A DNA stretch of 32,873 nucleotides from a bacterium HR30 (GTDB lineage: Bacteria; Desulfobacterota; Binatia; HRBIN30): NCBI GenBank assembly GCA_002898795.1, contig BEIG01000031.1, positions 1 through 32,873 of the forward strand. The letters are read 5' to 3'. The notes under the pieces were generated by a model, which saw only the letters and a program-made list of their open reading frames with translations, was not told the origin of the DNA and made no database searches. The position numbers and the translations under genes were made by a program. Shown here in pieces: positions 1-9,718 of the stretch (the stretch's first letter is position 1; every line of letters begins with the position of its first letter).

Positions 1-503
1 CGGCTGAGGCTGGGTTACGACTTCCTCTCGTTTATAACACCAGCGCCTACGACTCCATGACAAGCCTAGCTCTCCTCGACGGGGTGATCGACATTTACAT
101 GCCAGACTTCAAGTATGCCTCGCCCGTCCTGGCCAAGCGTTATCTCAAGGCCGAAGACTACCCAGCGGTCGCACGCCGGGCGATCTCTGAGATGCACCGG
201 CAGGTAGGCCCGCTTTGCTTTGATCGTGACGGCATCGCCCGCCGTGGCCTTCTCGTGCGCCATCTCGTTATGCCTGGGGCTTGGGAGGATGCCGTCGAGA
301 TCCTTCGCTTCCTTGCCGAGGATGTCTCGCGAGACACTTATGTAAATCTAATGGACCAGTATCGGCCAGCGGGGGCGGTTTTGGAGGGAAAGTATCCCGA
401 ACTTTGTTCCGGCCGCCTGACCCGAGAGCGAGACGAACTCGAAGCCATTGGCCGTTCTTTTGGTCTCTGGCGGTTCGACCACCGCTGGCGCTACCACGGT
501 TAA
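1..503 (+). CDS. Radical SAM protein, PflX/COG1313-like (3' part only)
   Basis: The open frame enters from the left edge (first full codon at 3) and ends with TAA at 501-503, so only the C-terminal part of about 166 residues is present. The ATG at 57 is internal, because the codons before it read as family sequence (LPLVYNTSAYDS). The stretch DGVIDIYMPDFKY is characteristic of the COG1313 group of uncharacterised radical SAM proteins related to pyruvate-formate-lyase-activating enzyme. The CxxxCxxC cluster motif should lie upstream of the window. The conserved tail with RHLVMPG and NLMDQYRP is present. The substrate of these proteins is unknown. It converges on the next gene with 15 nt between stops. 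Family assignment is firm; function is not. Confidence 0.85.
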   Translation, partial: AEAGLRLPLVYNTSAYDSMTSLALLDGVIDIYMPDFKYASPVLAKRYLKAEDYPAVARRAISEMHRQVGPLCFDRDGIARRGLLVRHLVMPGAWEDAVEILRFLAEDVSRDTYVNLMDQYRPAGAVLEGKYPELCSGRLTRERDELEAIGRSFGLWRFDHRWRYHG

Positions 504-518
504 AAGAGAGCGCCCTCC

Positions 519-1538
519 TCAACGAAACACCAGTTCCGCCATCAACCGAACCACCGATGGGTCATGCGACATGATGAGCAACATGGTAACTGGGCTTTCT
601 CGCCACGCGTCGAGCCGATCGCGGATACGCTCTCTCGGTCCAACCAGGGAAATCTCGTCCGCAAATGCATCTGGCACGGCGGCAATGGCTTCTTCACGGC
701 GACCCGCGAGGAACAACTGCTGAATCCGCTCTGCTTCAGCTTCGAACCCCATTCGCGCCATCAATTCCTTGTGGAAGTTTCGTCTCTGAGCGCCCATGCC
801 ACCGATGTAAAAACCAAGCATCGCTTTGACCGGTAACAGCGCCGTGTCCACATCGTTGCCAACGTTGACGAACACAAGGGGGGCAATGGCAAAGCCAGGT
901 TTCGCGTGGCGGATTTGATCTTCGTAGACTTCGGGACGATACGGCGAGTAGTACAACGGGAACCAGCCATCACAAATTTCCGCGGCGAGCGCAACGTTTT
1001 TCGGGCCTTCCGCTCCTAACCAAATCGGCAGGTCAGCGCGTAGCGGGTGTGTGATCGACCGCAGCGGCTTGCCCAAGCCCCAAGAACCAGGGCCCGTATA
1101 AGGGAGCGGGTAGTGCGGCCCCGCGTTGGTAACCGGCTCTTCTCGGCGCAGGACTTTACGAATAATCGCAATGTATTCGCGCGTGCGCGCCAGCGGCTTT
1201 CCGAAAGGCTGGCCATACCACCCCTCCACCACTTGTGGGCCCGAAACTCCCAGTCCCAAAATCACCCTCCCGCCAGACAAGTGATCCAACGTCAACGCGG
1301 CCATAGCCGTTGCCGTTGGCGTTCGCGCCGCCATCTGCGCAATCGCGGTACCCAAACGAATTCGCGTCGTATGGGCGCCGATCCAAGCCAGCGGTGTAAA
1401 CGCATCCGATCCCCACGCCTCCGCCGTGAAGACCGCGGAATAACCCAGGTCCTCCGCCGCTTTCGCCACTTCCACAAACCCTTCTGGAGGACGTGCCCCC
1501 CAATACCCAAGCTGGAGTCCGAGTTCGAGCCGTTTCAT
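519..1538 (-). CDS. LLM-class F420-dependent oxidoreductase, Rv3520c-like
   Basis: A 339-residue luciferase-like TIM-barrel flavin/F420 enzyme. The start is the ATG at 1536-1538, because family sequence begins there (LELGLQLGYWGA); the frame stays open further upstream but that part does not look like protein. An AAGG lies about 8 nt upstream. Diagnostic stretches are TAEAWGSDAFTPLAW near the N-terminus, TRIRLGTAIAQMAARTP, and LDHLSGGRVILGLGVSGPQ. These match the mycobacterial Rv3520c-type branch, which is predicted to use coenzyme F420. Substrate unknown. The gene is divergent from the transpeptidase at 1670 and shares about 130 nt of upstream DNA with it. FMN rather than F420 use cannot be excluded from sequence alone. 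Confidence 0.88.
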   Translation of the reverse strand: MKRLELGLQLGYWGARPPEGFVEVAKAAEDLGYSAVFTAEAWGSDAFTPLAWIGAHTTRIRLGTAIAQMAARTPTATAMAALTLDHLSGGRVILGLGVSGPQVVEGWYGQPFGKPLARTREYIAIIRKVLRREEPVTNAGPHYPLPYTGPGSWGLGKPLRSITHPLRADLPIWLGAEGPKNVALAAEICDGWFPLYYSPYRPEVYEDQIRHAKPGFAIAPLVFVNVGNDVDTALLPVKAMLGFYIGGMGAQRRNFHKELMARMGFEAEAERIQQLFLAGRREEAIAAVPDAFADEISLVGPRERIRDRLDAWRESPVTMLLIMSHDPSVVRLMAELVFR

Positions 1539-1669
1539 CGCGGGTACCTTATTTGCGGCCACCGCATAAACAAGGCGGTCCGCCGAAGCAAATGTTCTCT
1601 TCGCTAACTTTCCGTTGCTTGGGCAAAGAAAGCTCGGCAACATTGGGTCGCGGAGGTACGAGACCAAAC

Positions 1670-3229
1670 GTGGAGGGGTTGAAGAATTTTCTCGCGGCAT
1701 CCACCATCGCGGCACAAATTGTGTTGGCCACAAGCTGGCTACACACGCTGCCACCCGCATGGGCTGACAACACTCATCCTTCCGTGAGCGAGATGCTGCT
1801 GGACTGGATGAACTTAGGCAGCGAAGAATGGCTCCGCCGGGCGGAGGAAGAGTACCGGCAAGGGAACTTACGGGAGGCTGTAAAGGCTGCCGAGGAAGCG
1901 GCTCGGCTTCGCCCGGGTTCTGCGTACACGCACCGGCTGCTGGGGTACCTCTACGCGACACTTGGGCAAAATCGCGAAGCACGTGCCGAATTCGAAAGGG
2001 CGGCGATCCTCGACCCTAAGCTGCGCATTAGCTTGGCGGATTTTTACCTCGCCCAGGCATGGGCGGAACTCGAGGCACAACTACGGCGCGAACCCAATGA
2101 TCCGGAGATCGCTCGACGCTTGCGGGCCGTAGCTGCTTTGGCTGAGCTCAATCCGGAGTTAAAGAACCTACTGCGCCAATCAGCCGACCCGCGTGGTGCG
2201 GACCAAGCGGAACCGGTCCCTCCTTTACTCTTGAGCGAACGGGCCGCGTTTGGTCTGGTCGTGGAAAAGCGATCACAAACGGCGCGGTTGTATCGCTGGA
2301 CTCGAAATGGTGTCGTTCTCGACCGCACCTACCCGGTCACGACTGGTCAAGCATCAGGCGAAAAACAACGCCGTGGGGATATGCGTACCCCAGATGGGGT
2401 ATACACCGTTCAGGATCTCATTCCTGGTGAGAGCTTACCTGAAATTTACGGAGCCTTTGCTTTGCCACTGAACTACCCCAACGGATGGGACCGTATGCGC
2501 GGGCGCGACGGTTATGGCATTTGGATTCATGGGAGCGATCGTCTCACCCAGCCCTTCCGCCCACGAGAAACTCGTGGGTGCGTGGTGATGCGCGAGGAGG
2601 ATTTGCTTCACTTCGCCAGTCTCGTGCAACCGCAGCTCACACCCGTAATTGTTGCCGAGGTCATTCCGTACAAACCGGCGCGCGAATGGGAACAAATTTT
2701 TGCGCCTCTGACCTCCACGCCAGAAAAAGGTGAGCTTGCCGCCATCGCCATGGGGCCGGACTATGCTGCTGCCATCCGCATCGACGGCGGCCAGGTCACA
2801 TATACCTACCATGCTCGGGGCCAGCGTTTCCGCGTGCTTACGCGCGACGAGCATCCCTTGCAGACGGGAGAAAGCTGGGCCTCCAAGCTAAGCAAAGTGT
2901 TGCCCCAGGACTTAGGCTCGCTGGAGGGGATCGAGATCGAGCGTGACAGCACGCCTCCACGTTTGGTCATCCGCACCAGCGCACCGGCCCGCCCACGAAC
3001 GTTTCGACAAGAAACTACGGACCGCTTCTACCTCGACTTGCCAGGAGTTCGACCAGGAACAGTCCCCAAGACCATGGAAGGCGACGGATCATGGATTCGC
3101 CAAGTCAAGATCGGCGCAAGTCACTCCGATCCTCCGGTCACCCGTGTGGTCGTAGACCTATATCAGCCCACAGCCTACAAGGTGACGACCAAAGGGAACG
3201 AAACGGTTATTTCCCTGGTGAAACCCTGA
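1670..3229 (+). CDS. Secreted L,D-transpeptidase with TPR and AMIN domains
   Basis: About 519 residues if it starts at the GTG at 1670. That start gives a plausible signal peptide (Lys5, hydrophobic core, cleavage near PPAWA at 28-32) and has GGAGG at 1652-1656, though the spacer is long. ATG 1592 is an in-frame alternative but adds 26 residues that do not look like a signal. Domain order: TPR-like helices at about 52-115, YkuD catalytic domain at about 193-330, and a C-terminal AMIN-like beta domain at about 429-519. The YkuD active-site pattern is complete, with IHGSD (His287) followed by TRGCVVM (Cys304). YkuD enzymes make 3-3 peptidoglycan cross-links or attach proteins to peptidoglycan. 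AMIN domains target AmiC amidases and secretins to the envelope. The combination suggests a peptidoglycan-bound periplasmic enzyme. Confidence 0.85.
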   Translation: MEGLKNFLAASTIAAQIVLATSWLHTLPPAWADNTHPSVSEMLLDWMNLGSEEWLRRAEEEYRQGNLREAVKAAEEAARLRPGSAYTHRLLGYLYATLGQNREARAEFERAAILDPKLRISLADFYLAQAWAELEAQLRREPNDPEIARRLRAVAALAELNPELKNLLRQSADPRGADQAEPVPPLLLSERAAFGLVVEKRSQTARLYRWTRNGVVLDRTYPVTTGQASGEKQRRGDMRTPDGVYTVQDLIPGESLPEIYGAFALPLNYPNGWDRMRGRDGYGIWIHGSDRLTQPFRPRETRGCVVMREEDLLHFASLVQPQLTPVIVAEVIPYKPAREWEQIFAPLTSTPEKGELAAIAMGPDYAAAIRIDGGQVTYTYHARGQRFRVLTRDEHPLQTGESWASKLSKVLPQDLGSLEGIEIERDSTPPRLVIRTSAPARPRTFRQETTDRFYLDLPGVRPGTVPKTMEGDGSWIRQVKIGASHSDPPVTRVVVDLYQPTAYKVTTKGNETVISLVKP

Positions 3230-3347
3230 GATACCACCCTAGCCGGTAAGGCGCCCCCACGCGCCAACAATCGAACGAATTCGCTCCTGCTCGTTCAATT
3301 TTGTCACGTCCAACCCTATTCGGATCACCACCACATGCAACAGCAAG

Positions 3348-3364
3348 CAGAACATTGTGTTCTG
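3348..3364. promoter_or_regulatory. 17-bp perfect palindrome, possible operator
   Basis: CAGAACA-TTG-TGTTCTG has 7-bp arms and a 3-nt centre and lies in the gap before the hybrid kinase gene. It could be a repressor or activator site, or simply a small hairpin. It is 155 nt before the preferred TTG start and 11 nt before the alternative ATG at 3376. No regulator is identified. Confidence 0.35.
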
Positions 3365-3505
3365 TCGCTAGTGGCATGTCCTTTGCGCTGCGCTTCCCGA
3401 GTGGCAACGCGGTTGAGAAGGCGCAAGCCCAGCGAATCCATCACGCCGGAACAAGAGACCAAGCGCACCATCCGTTAGCGGGAACACACAAGACCGATCG
3501 AAGGG

Positions 3506-3514
3506 AAGGGGAGG
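3506..3514 (+). promoter_or_regulatory. Shine-Dalgarno site that sets a TTG start
   Basis: AAGGGGAGG followed by a 5-nt spacer leads to TTG at 3520. This is the strongest ribosome site in the 5' part of the kinase frame and is the main reason for rejecting the upstream ATG codons at 3301 and 3376. Confidence 0.6.
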
Positions 3515-3519
3515 CAGCG

Positions 3520-5760
3520 TTGGACGGGGAAAAGCTAACACCATCGAAGCAGTTGTTCCGCGACCGGCTTCGGATGGCCTTAATCTTGATAGCCGGAGCC
3601 TTGATCGTTTTCGGAGCGGCGGAGTGGTTCTGGAGCCGCCCTTACATCAGGCCCCTATACTTCCTCAAATTCGTCGAACTAACTACCGTTGGAGCGGCAT
3701 GGGCGTTGATTTCGCGCCCTTGGGCGCAACACCTCTACGGGATCGTCGCCCTTGTCACCTTTTCTGTTCTGAGCATCACCGCCGCAACTGCTGGTGCCAT
3801 CGTGGCTGATACTGTTACCCCCGCGCTGGTCCTTACGGTTATGGCTTTAGCAGCCGCGATCCTCCTGCCGTGGACTTGGCGCCACCAACTGCTTGCTGTT
3901 TTCGTCGCCACCCTAGCTCTGAGTGCGCACGCCCTGGCACTACCCGCACTGCAGTGGTCACAGCTCGGGTATGTGTACGTGACTACCGCAGTGGCTTTCC
4001 TCGCGTCCGTCTACATCTCTCGAGAGGCCGAGCTTTACCGCAACAGCCGAGAGCAAGCTGAAGCAGAACTGGAGGCCGCAAGACGTGCCGCAGAGGAGGC
4101 CAACGAAGCGAAAACTCGCTTTCTCGCCAATATCTCCCATGAAATCCGGACCCCTCTCAACGGCATTATCGGAATGACACAAATTGCCCTGGAAACCGAC
4201 CTCGACGAGGAGCAGCGCGAGTACCTGGAAATTGTTCGCATGTCGGCAGACACTCTCCTCGCATTGGTCAATGACATTCTCGATTTGTCGCGGATGGAGA
4301 GTGGCGAGCTGCAGCTCCAACCGATCCCTTTCTCATTACGGGAGCGCGTCGGCGAACTGATGAAAGGGCTTGCCATTCGCGCACACCAAAAGGGGCTCGA
4401 GCTCGCATGGCGCGCGGCAACCGACGTACCCGACCCTTTACTGGGTGACCCTGCACGGTTGCAACAAGTCTTGGCCAACCTGGTGAATAACGCCATCAAG
4501 TTTACGGAGAAAGGCCTCGTCATCTTAGAAATCGAGTGTCAAAGCCCACCGACAGAACGGGAAGTGGCGCTGCACTTCGCTGTGCGTGACACCGGCGTGG
4601 GTATTCCTCCGGACAGACAGGCGCATTTGTTCGAACCGTTTGAATCGGATCAAGCAGCTTCCGCACCCAAGCCGGGGGTCGGTCTCGGACTCGCGATCGT
4701 GAAACGCCTGGTCACGCTAATGAATGGGACGATCTGGTTTCAAAGCGAGCCGGGCCGCGGAACTCATTTTCACTTCACTGCTCGCTTTCTGCCAACGAAT
4801 GCGGTCGGCCCGATCGTCCCTCGCGAACTTCCGTTTCCAGCTAGCAGTCGCGTGCTGCTCGTGGAGCCTCACCGCGCAACTCGCAACGTCATCAGCGAAC
4901 TGTTGACCAGTTGGGGCTTACGCATCGCCGTAGCCCAGACTGCCTCGGAGGCGCGCGCTCTTCTCGATCAAGGAGTCAAAGAAGGTAGGCTATACAGCCT
5001 CATTTTTCTAAGCAGTCAGTTGCCCGACCAGGAGGGGCTGTCCCTCGCGGAAAGCATCCTCTCGACTCCTCGCTACGATACGCCACACATCGTGCTGCTT
5101 ACGGACAGTACCGCAGTGGGTGATGCCGCCCGTGCTCGTGCGCTTGGTCTCGCTCCTCCCATCATTCGGCCCCCAAAGTATGAGGAACTCTTTCGGGCGG
5201 TGGTCAGCGCCCTGAGCCCCGAGGAACGCCCTGCCTCGCTCGTGCAAGTTCTACAGGAAGCGAGCGTTTATACCAGTGCGCCGCGGAGCTGTCCCCGCAT
5301 CTTGCTCGCCGAGGACAACCCGATGAACCAGCAACTCGTCAAGCGCCTGCTCGAACCGCGCGGTTACGAGGTCGTCGTGGTGAGCAACGGAGCTGAGGCT
5401 GTGGCGGCCATGCAAAAGAACGGCTTCGATCTGATCCTTATGGATCTTCAAATGCCGCAGATGGACGGCATCGCAGCGACGCAAGCAATCCGTGCTCTTG
5501 AGCCGCCTCATCGCCCGCGGGTGCCCATCTTAGCGCTCACGGCACATGTTCTTCCGGGTGACCAAGAACGCTGCCTTGCCGCTGGCATGGATGGTTATAT
5601 CACCAAGCCCATTCAGGCTCGGCGTCTGATCGAAACCGTCGAAGCCTTCCTGGCCTTCGGGTCCAATGCTGCGCCTGGACCAGGCAGTGTTCCGCCTCCG
5701 TCTTCCGGCGGACCAACGCCATCACAACGGGGCCGTGCTCATTCTGCCCCGCGTCACTGA
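3520..5760 (+). CDS. Membrane hybrid sensor histidine kinase with two receiver domains
   Basis: About 746 residues from TTG 3520. An N-terminal membrane sensor spans about 17-166 with roughly six hydrophobic segments and no recognisable ligand domain. A helical linker (170-200) precedes HisKA, with the H-box [13 protein letters not shown] (His207). HATPase motifs follow: [15 protein letters not shown] (N-box, about 318-332), DTGVGIP (G1), FEPF, and GVGLGLAIV (G2). The second receiver (about 593-712) is intact, with the Glu598/Asp599 pair, Asp642 in LILMDLQMP, and a TKP lysine. The first receiver (about 443-565) is degenerate: Ser498 sits at the phosphoacceptor position, Pro450 replaces the second acidic residue, and Arg550 replaces the lysine. 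The domain order resembles RpfC-, BarA- and TorS-type kinases. No response regulator or HPt gene is adjacent. The signal is unknown. Confidence 0.9.
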   Translation: MDGEKLTPSKQLFRDRLRMALILIAGALIVFGAAEWFWSRPYIRPLYFLKFVELTTVGAAWALISRPWAQHLYGIVALVTFSVLSITAATAGAIVADTVTPALVLTVMALAAAILLPWTWRHQLLAVFVATLALSAHALALPALQWSQLGYVYVTTAVAFLASVYISREAELYRNSREQAEAELEAARRAAEEANEAKTRFLANISHEIRTPLNGIIGMTQIALETDLDEEQREYLEIVRMSADTLLALVNDILDLSRMESGELQLQPIPFSLRERVGELMKGLAIRAHQKGLELAWRAATDVPDPLLGDPARLQQVLANLVNNAIKFTEKGLVILEIECQSPPTEREVALHFAVRDTGVGIPPDRQAHLFEPFESDQAASAPKPGVGLGLAIVKRLVTLMNGTIWFQSEPGRGTHFHFTARFLPTNAVGPIVPRELPFPASSRVLLVEPHRATRNVISELLTSWGLRIAVAQTASEARALLDQGVKEGRLYSLIFLSSQLPDQEGLSLAESILSTPRYDTPHIVLLTDSTAVGDAARARALGLAPPIIRPPKYEELFRAVVSALSPEERPASLVQVLQEASVYTSAPRSCPRILLAEDNPMNQQLVKRLLEPRGYEVVVVSNGAEAVAAMQKNGFDLILMDLQMPQMDGIAATQAIRALEPPHRPRVPILALTAHVLPGDQERCLAAGMDGYITKPIQARRLIETVEAFLAFGSNAAPGPGSVPPPSSGGPTPSQRGRAHSAPRH

Positions 5761-5799
5761 CCGTGAGGGCACGCGTAAACGCGAATCGCGATCCCAAGC

Positions 5800-6564
5800 T
5801 CAGCGCATTCCCCCGTCCACGCGGATAATTGCGCCCGTGGTGTAACTCGAGGCGTTTCCAGCCAAGTAGAGTGCGGTTCCCACGATTTCGGCGGGATCGG
5901 CGATTCGACGCAAGGCGATGTTCCTCTGAGCATAAGCGGCCACAGCATCCAAATCCCAGTGGCGACTCACGTCAGTCGCGAACGGACCAGCCTCGATGGC
6001 ATTCACCCGTACCTTCGGTCCAAAGGCTTGGGCGAACGCAAGGGTCAACGTGTTCAAACCCGCCTTTGCCGCAGCGTACGGGGCTTCCATCGGGGTCGGA
6101 CGCGCCGCAGCCACACTCGTAACATTAATGATTACGCCACCATCGCCACGCACCATGCGGCTACCAATCAAGCTCGCCAAGCGAAATGGGCCTTTCAGGT
6201 TAACCGCTAGGATCTTGTCGTACAGCTCCTCCGTAACCTCCTCAAGGGACGGATACAGGGGAGACATCCCCGCGTTGTTAACCAAAATATTGACACGGCC
6301 GAACTTGCGATACGCAGCTTCGACAAGATGATCCACTTCGTCCCAGCGCCCCACATGGCAAGCCACAGCCAGTGCGCGCCGTCCCAACGCTTCCACTTGC
6401 TCGGCCACACGCAGACAGTTGTCCAGTTTGCGACTGGCAATCACCACGTCCGCCCCGGCCTTGGCAAACGCCAGCACCATTTCCCGACCCAAGCCACGGC
6501 TTCCACCGGTTACCAAGGCAACCTTACCACTAAGGTCGAAGAGAGATCGAACGAACGCATCCAT
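5800..6564 (-). CDS. SDR-family oxidoreductase
   Basis: A 254-residue classical short-chain dehydrogenase/reductase. The ATG at 6564 is preceded by GGGAGG with about a 9-nt spacer; the longer open frame upstream lacks family sequence. The Rossmann motif TGGSRGLG is at 19-26, NNAG at 96-99, the catalytic Ser is near 150, and YxxxK is at Tyr163 and Lys167. The C-terminal IRVDGGMR is the usual SDR ending. It acts in the cytoplasm with NAD(P)H on an unknown alcohol or ketone. It converges on the kinase gene with about 39 nt between them, and its start faces cstA across about 250 nt. The exact substrate cannot be read from the sequence. Confidence 0.9.
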   Translation of the reverse strand: MDAFVRSLFDLSGKVALVTGGSRGLGREMVLAFAKAGADVVIASRKLDNCLRVAEQVEALGRRALAVACHVGRWDEVDHLVEAAYRKFGRVNILVNNAGMSPLYPSLEEVTEELYDKILAVNLKGPFRLASLIGSRMVRGDGGVIINVTSVAAARPTPMEAPYAAAKAGLNTLTLAFAQAFGPKVRVNAIEAGPFATDVSRHWDLDAVAAYAQRNIALRRIADPAEIVGTALYLAGNASSYTTGAIIRVDGGMR

Positions 6565-6817
6565 AAGCCAACGCCTCCCAAAAACTCCCTTGGAACTCGC
6601 GGTCCCTCCACTCGCGACTCTTACATCCGTTGCGACGAAGGGGAAAGCAGATGGGGAACGAGGTGTAGCACGTGACAAGCAGCACCCATCCCTTCCGCCA
6701 CACAGAGCAACGCCTCGGCTGCATTGCATTGATGCTATGCTGCTGGCACAACGAACAGAAAGCCGACTCGCGATTCCAACTCGTGACGGAAAACCTTTTG
6801 TCGCCATTGGAGGGATC
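6565..6817. other. Divergent intergenic region between SDR and cstA
   Basis: About 250 bases should hold promoters for both genes. A TATGCT hexamer at 6736-6741 resembles a -10 box for cstA, but no -35 box sits at the right spacing. I see no palindromic operator or RNA gene. Confidence 0.35.
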
Positions 6818-8857
6818 ATGCGATTGATCAGAACCGCCATTTGGGTTGCCATCGCATTCATCGGGGCTTACGCCGTTGCCATGATCGCCTACTGGCGAGG
6901 CGAGACGGTGAACGCGGTCTGGTTTCTCGTGGCGGCAGCGGTGGTGTACGCTATCGCCTATCGCTTCTACAGTGCATTTCTTGCGGCTCGTGTCTTTGCG
7001 CTCGACGCTTGCCGACTAACTCCTGCCGAGGCGATCAATGACGGGCGCGACTTTGTTCCAACCAACCGTTGGGTCGTCTTCGGTCATCACTTCGCGGCCA
7101 TAGCGGGTCCTGGCCCGTTAATTGGCCCCACGCTGGCCGCTCAGTTCGGTTATCTTCCGGGGACACTCTGGATTCTCGCCGGTGTTGTGCTGGGCGGGGC
7201 AGTGCAGGACTTCTGTGTTCTTTGTGGAAGCCTGCGGCGAGGAGGACGCTCTCTCGGGCAAATGGCTAAGGACGAGCTCGGGCCCATCGGCGGCTTTGCT
7301 GCACTGGTCGGAGTGTTTTCCATCATGATCATCTTGATCGCCGTCCTAGCACTGGTGGTCGTCAACGCACTCCGCCAGAGCCCGTGGGGAACGTTTACTG
7401 TAGGGGCGACGATCCCGATAGCCATGCTGATGGGCGCGTACATGCGCTGGATTCGCCCGCACGACGTACTCGGGGGCACGATTCTCGGCTTAGTGTTGCT
7501 GTTCTTGGCCCTCATTGGAGGGCGTTGGGTGGACCAACACCCTGTCCTCGGCCCCATGTTTACCCTTTCGGGCCCGCAGCTCGCTTGGGCGATTATTCTC
7601 TACGGATTCGCTGCATCCGTGGTGCCCGTGTGGCTTCTCTTGGCGCCTCGGGACTACCTTTCCACCTTTGTGAAATTGGGAACCGTATTTGCCTTGGCGT
7701 TAGGGATCCTCGCCATGCGACCGGAGATCGAGCTTCCCGCGGTGACCCGCTTTGTCGATGGAACGGGGCCGATCTTTGCGGGCAAAGTATTCCCGTTTTG
7801 CTTCATCACCATTGCCTGCGGAGCGATCTCGGGATTCCACTCGCTGATCTCCTCCGGCACCACGCCGAAACTTCTTCGCCGAGAAACGGACGCACCGATG
7901 ATTGGGTACGGCTGTATGCTGCTCGAATCGTTCGTGGCGATTATGGCGATGATTGCTGCGGCATCCTTAAAGCCGGGAGTCTATTTCGCCATCAACAGCC
8001 CGGCGGGTGTCGTCGGCGCTGACCCTGCAACAGCGACGGCTACGATTACCTCGTGGGGTTTCCCCGTTACCGTTGACGAGATGGACCAACTGGCACGGGA
8101 CATAGGGGAGCACACAGTGTTTGCGCGAACAGGAGGCGCGCCAAGCCTCGCTGTAGGTATGGCACACATCTTCGCGAACGCGCTTAATGGTACTGCCCTG
8201 GCCCTCTGGTATCACTTCGCCATCATGTTCGAAGCACTGTTTATCCTTACAACGTTGGATGCTGGCACTCGAGTCGGCCGCTTTATGCTTCAAGACTTAC
8301 TAGGCAACATTTGGCCCGCCTTAGGCCGCACCGCCTGGTATCCCAGTGTTTTGCTCTCGAGCACGGTGGTCGTTGCTGCCTGGGGGTATTTTTTGTACCA
8401 AGGGGTGGTCGACCCCCTCGGGGGAATTAACATCCTCTGGCCTTTGTTTGGCATCGCCAACCAGTTGCTCGCTGCCATCGCCCTTCTTGTGGTTACGACC
8501 ATCCTGATTCGCGAGGGGAAACTTAGGTACAGTTGGGTCACTTTCCTTCCTTTGGCGTGGCTACTGGCGGTCACGTTTACAGCCGGGTATCAGAAAATTT
8601 TTTCTCCGGATCCCTCACTCGGGTTCCTCGCGCAAGCCAATTTTTTGGAATCTCAACTCACCAGTGGAGCGGTTGCTGCAGAGAAGATTCGAGCGACCAA
8701 AGCCCAAATCTTCAATCTGCGACTCGATGCGGCCGTAACCGGAATGTTCCTGTTGCTCGTGAGCCTCATTTTTGTCGAGGCCGCCCGCGCCTGGTTCCGT
8801 GCACTGCAGGCTCAGAGTTCGAGGGCCATGGCGGCGGCAGCTACACCGGAACTTTGA
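6818..8857 (+). CDS. cstA: CstA-family carbon starvation protein (pyruvate/peptide transporter)
   Basis: About 679 residues from the ATG at 6818, with GGAGGG at 6809-6814 close upstream. The frame is open upstream, but family sequence starts only here. It is very hydrophobic with many membrane segments. Diagnostic stretches include [42 protein letters not shown], and ISSGTTPK. CstA proteins are inner-membrane transporters linked to pyruvate or peptide uptake under carbon limitation; E. coli CstA and YjiY (BtsT) are the characterised relatives. Length is normal for the family. No BtsS/BtsR-type sensor pair is adjacent, and I see no clear CRP site upstream. The gene converges on the secreted protein gene at 8990. 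Confidence 0.93.
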   Translation: MRLIRTAIWVAIAFIGAYAVAMIAYWRGETVNAVWFLVAAAVVYAIAYRFYSAFLAARVFALDACRLTPAEAINDGRDFVPTNRWVVFGHHFAAIAGPGPLIGPTLAAQFGYLPGTLWILAGVVLGGAVQDFCVLCGSLRRGGRSLGQMAKDELGPIGGFAALVGVFSIMIILIAVLALVVVNALRQSPWGTFTVGATIPIAMLMGAYMRWIRPHDVLGGTILGLVLLFLALIGGRWVDQHPVLGPMFTLSGPQLAWAIILYGFAASVVPVWLLLAPRDYLSTFVKLGTVFALALGILAMRPEIELPAVTRFVDGTGPIFAGKVFPFCFITIACGAISGFHSLISSGTTPKLLRRETDAPMIGYGCMLLESFVAIMAMIAAASLKPGVYFAINSPAGVVGADPATATATITSWGFPVTVDEMDQLARDIGEHTVFARTGGAPSLAVGMAHIFANALNGTALALWYHFAIMFEALFILTTLDAGTRVGRFMLQDLLGNIWPALGRTAWYPSVLLSSTVVVAAWGYFLYQGVVDPLGGINILWPLFGIANQLLAAIALLVVTTILIREGKLRYSWVTFLPLAWLLAVTFTAGYQKIFSPDPSLGFLAQANFLESQLTSGAVAAEKIRATKAQIFNLRLDAAVTGMFLLLVSLIFVEAARAWFRALQAQSSRAMAAAATPEL

Positions 8858-8989
8858 TTTCACGGGCGCGCAGCTCCCGCGCGAACCCGATTGCTTCACC
8901 CGGTAGGTGCGCTGGCGCACTGCCAGAACTTCTCGGGTGGCCATTGCGCTCGTTCCCGATGCCGTTCCAGAAGCGGCACAGACACTAGA

Positions 8990-9718
8990 TCAGCGGAACC
9001 AAGGCGGAAGTTCCTCCGTCACCTCGTCGCGCGCCGGGGGCGGCGTCGTCACTGGTGTGCCTCTAGCTGACTTCCAGCGCTGGGCTTCGGCCGGCTGCGG
9101 CGTCTGCCCCGCCCCGGTCGACTCGCGCGCAGGCATCGGGGTACCGCGCGCTGGAGTTGTCGCGGCTCGGGCCGGAGTCGGCGTATGCCACACAAGCGGG
9201 AAAGCTGGTACACGAATGATCGGCGTTCGCGTCGGAGTGACTTTTGAGGGAGTTCGATGGGTGTTGCCACTGAGACCCTTCGTCGGAGCAATGCTCGTTG
9301 GTGTGGGTTCCGCGACGACTGGCGTTCCTTTGGCTGGTAGGGTTTCTGGTGCAGCCTCTCCCGATACGAAAGCACGGAATACGGCCTGACATTCTTTCGT
9401 GGTTCGGGCAAACGATAAGTCTCGGAGCCAGCCAGGTACCACTCCCTTCTTGGCTCGGGCAACCATCTCGATGAGGGCGAGGTAATCATCGGCAGCAGTA
9501 ATCAGGCGCTCCGTCTCTGGGGTCGCACGATTGCCTCCTAAAAGCGCTGCACGCCTGACACACACATCAAAGGCCTCCTCGAACAGCTTCCGATCGTCAA
9601 ACTGTTCCAGCTCGGCGCGGCTCCTGTTGTCGCGGTCGCTTTCCCAACGGGCCACTGCCCCTCCCGTGATCGTGCAGTTCAAGGCTGCGAGCAGGACAAC
9701 GACCCAAATCGCCCTCAT
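8990..9718 (-). CDS. Secreted protein with Thr/Pro-rich C-terminal half, unknown function
   Basis: 242 residues from the ATG at 9718, where a signal peptide starts (MRAIWVVVLLAAL...GGAVA, cleavage near 23). The mature N-terminal half (about 24-125) is helical and charged, with two Cys residues and a PGW motif. The second half (about 130-242) is low-complexity, rich in Thr, Pro and Ala with TPTPAR- and TPAR-type repeats, and ends in PPWFR. Such tails often act as extracellular linkers or glycosylation targets. The helical part shows a faint match to the small secreted protein at 19479-19958 (see findings). No known domain was recognised. It lies downstream of clpA on the same strand after about 275 nt in which I see no gene. 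Confidence 0.7.
   Translation of the reverse strand: MRAIWVVVLLAALNCTITGGAVARWESDRDNRSRAELEQFDDRKLFEEAFDVCVRRAALLGGNRATPETERLITAADDYLALIEMVARAKKGVVPGWLRDLSFARTTKECQAVFRAFVSGEAAPETLPAKGTPVVAEPTPTSIAPTKGLSGNTHRTPSKVTPTRTPIIRVPAFPLVWHTPTPARAATTPARGTPMPARESTGAGQTPQPAEAQRWKSARGTPVTTPPPARDEVTEELPPWFR

Larger units (their letters stand above)
3230..3519. other. Intergenic region upstream of the histidine kinase
   Basis: About 290 bases lie between the transpeptidase stop and the kinase start. The kinase frame is open back to about 3301 but that part does not look like protein, being rich in His, Arg and Thr without membrane or domain character. I see one perfect palindrome (listed separately) and a short GGCGC/GCGCC inverted repeat near 3249-3265 with no T-tract. 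No convincing sigma-70 promoter or RNA gene was found. Confidence 0.5.

Noticed and set aside
3301-3519. N-terminal extension of the kinase from an ATG at 3301
   Set aside because: The 73 extra residues look non-coding and the TTG at 3520 has a far better ribosome site directly before the membrane domain.
4035-4523. A 162-codon minus-strand frame inside the histidine kinase
   Set aside because: It is the antisense shadow of the HisKA and HATPase coding region, rich in Arg and Ser with no domain character.
8839-8979. A minus-strand frame of 47 codons ending in a protein-like tail ([15 protein letters not shown])
   Set aside because: No ATG or well-placed GTG start and no ribosome site; it overlaps the cstA stop. 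It could be a gene remnant but the support is too thin.
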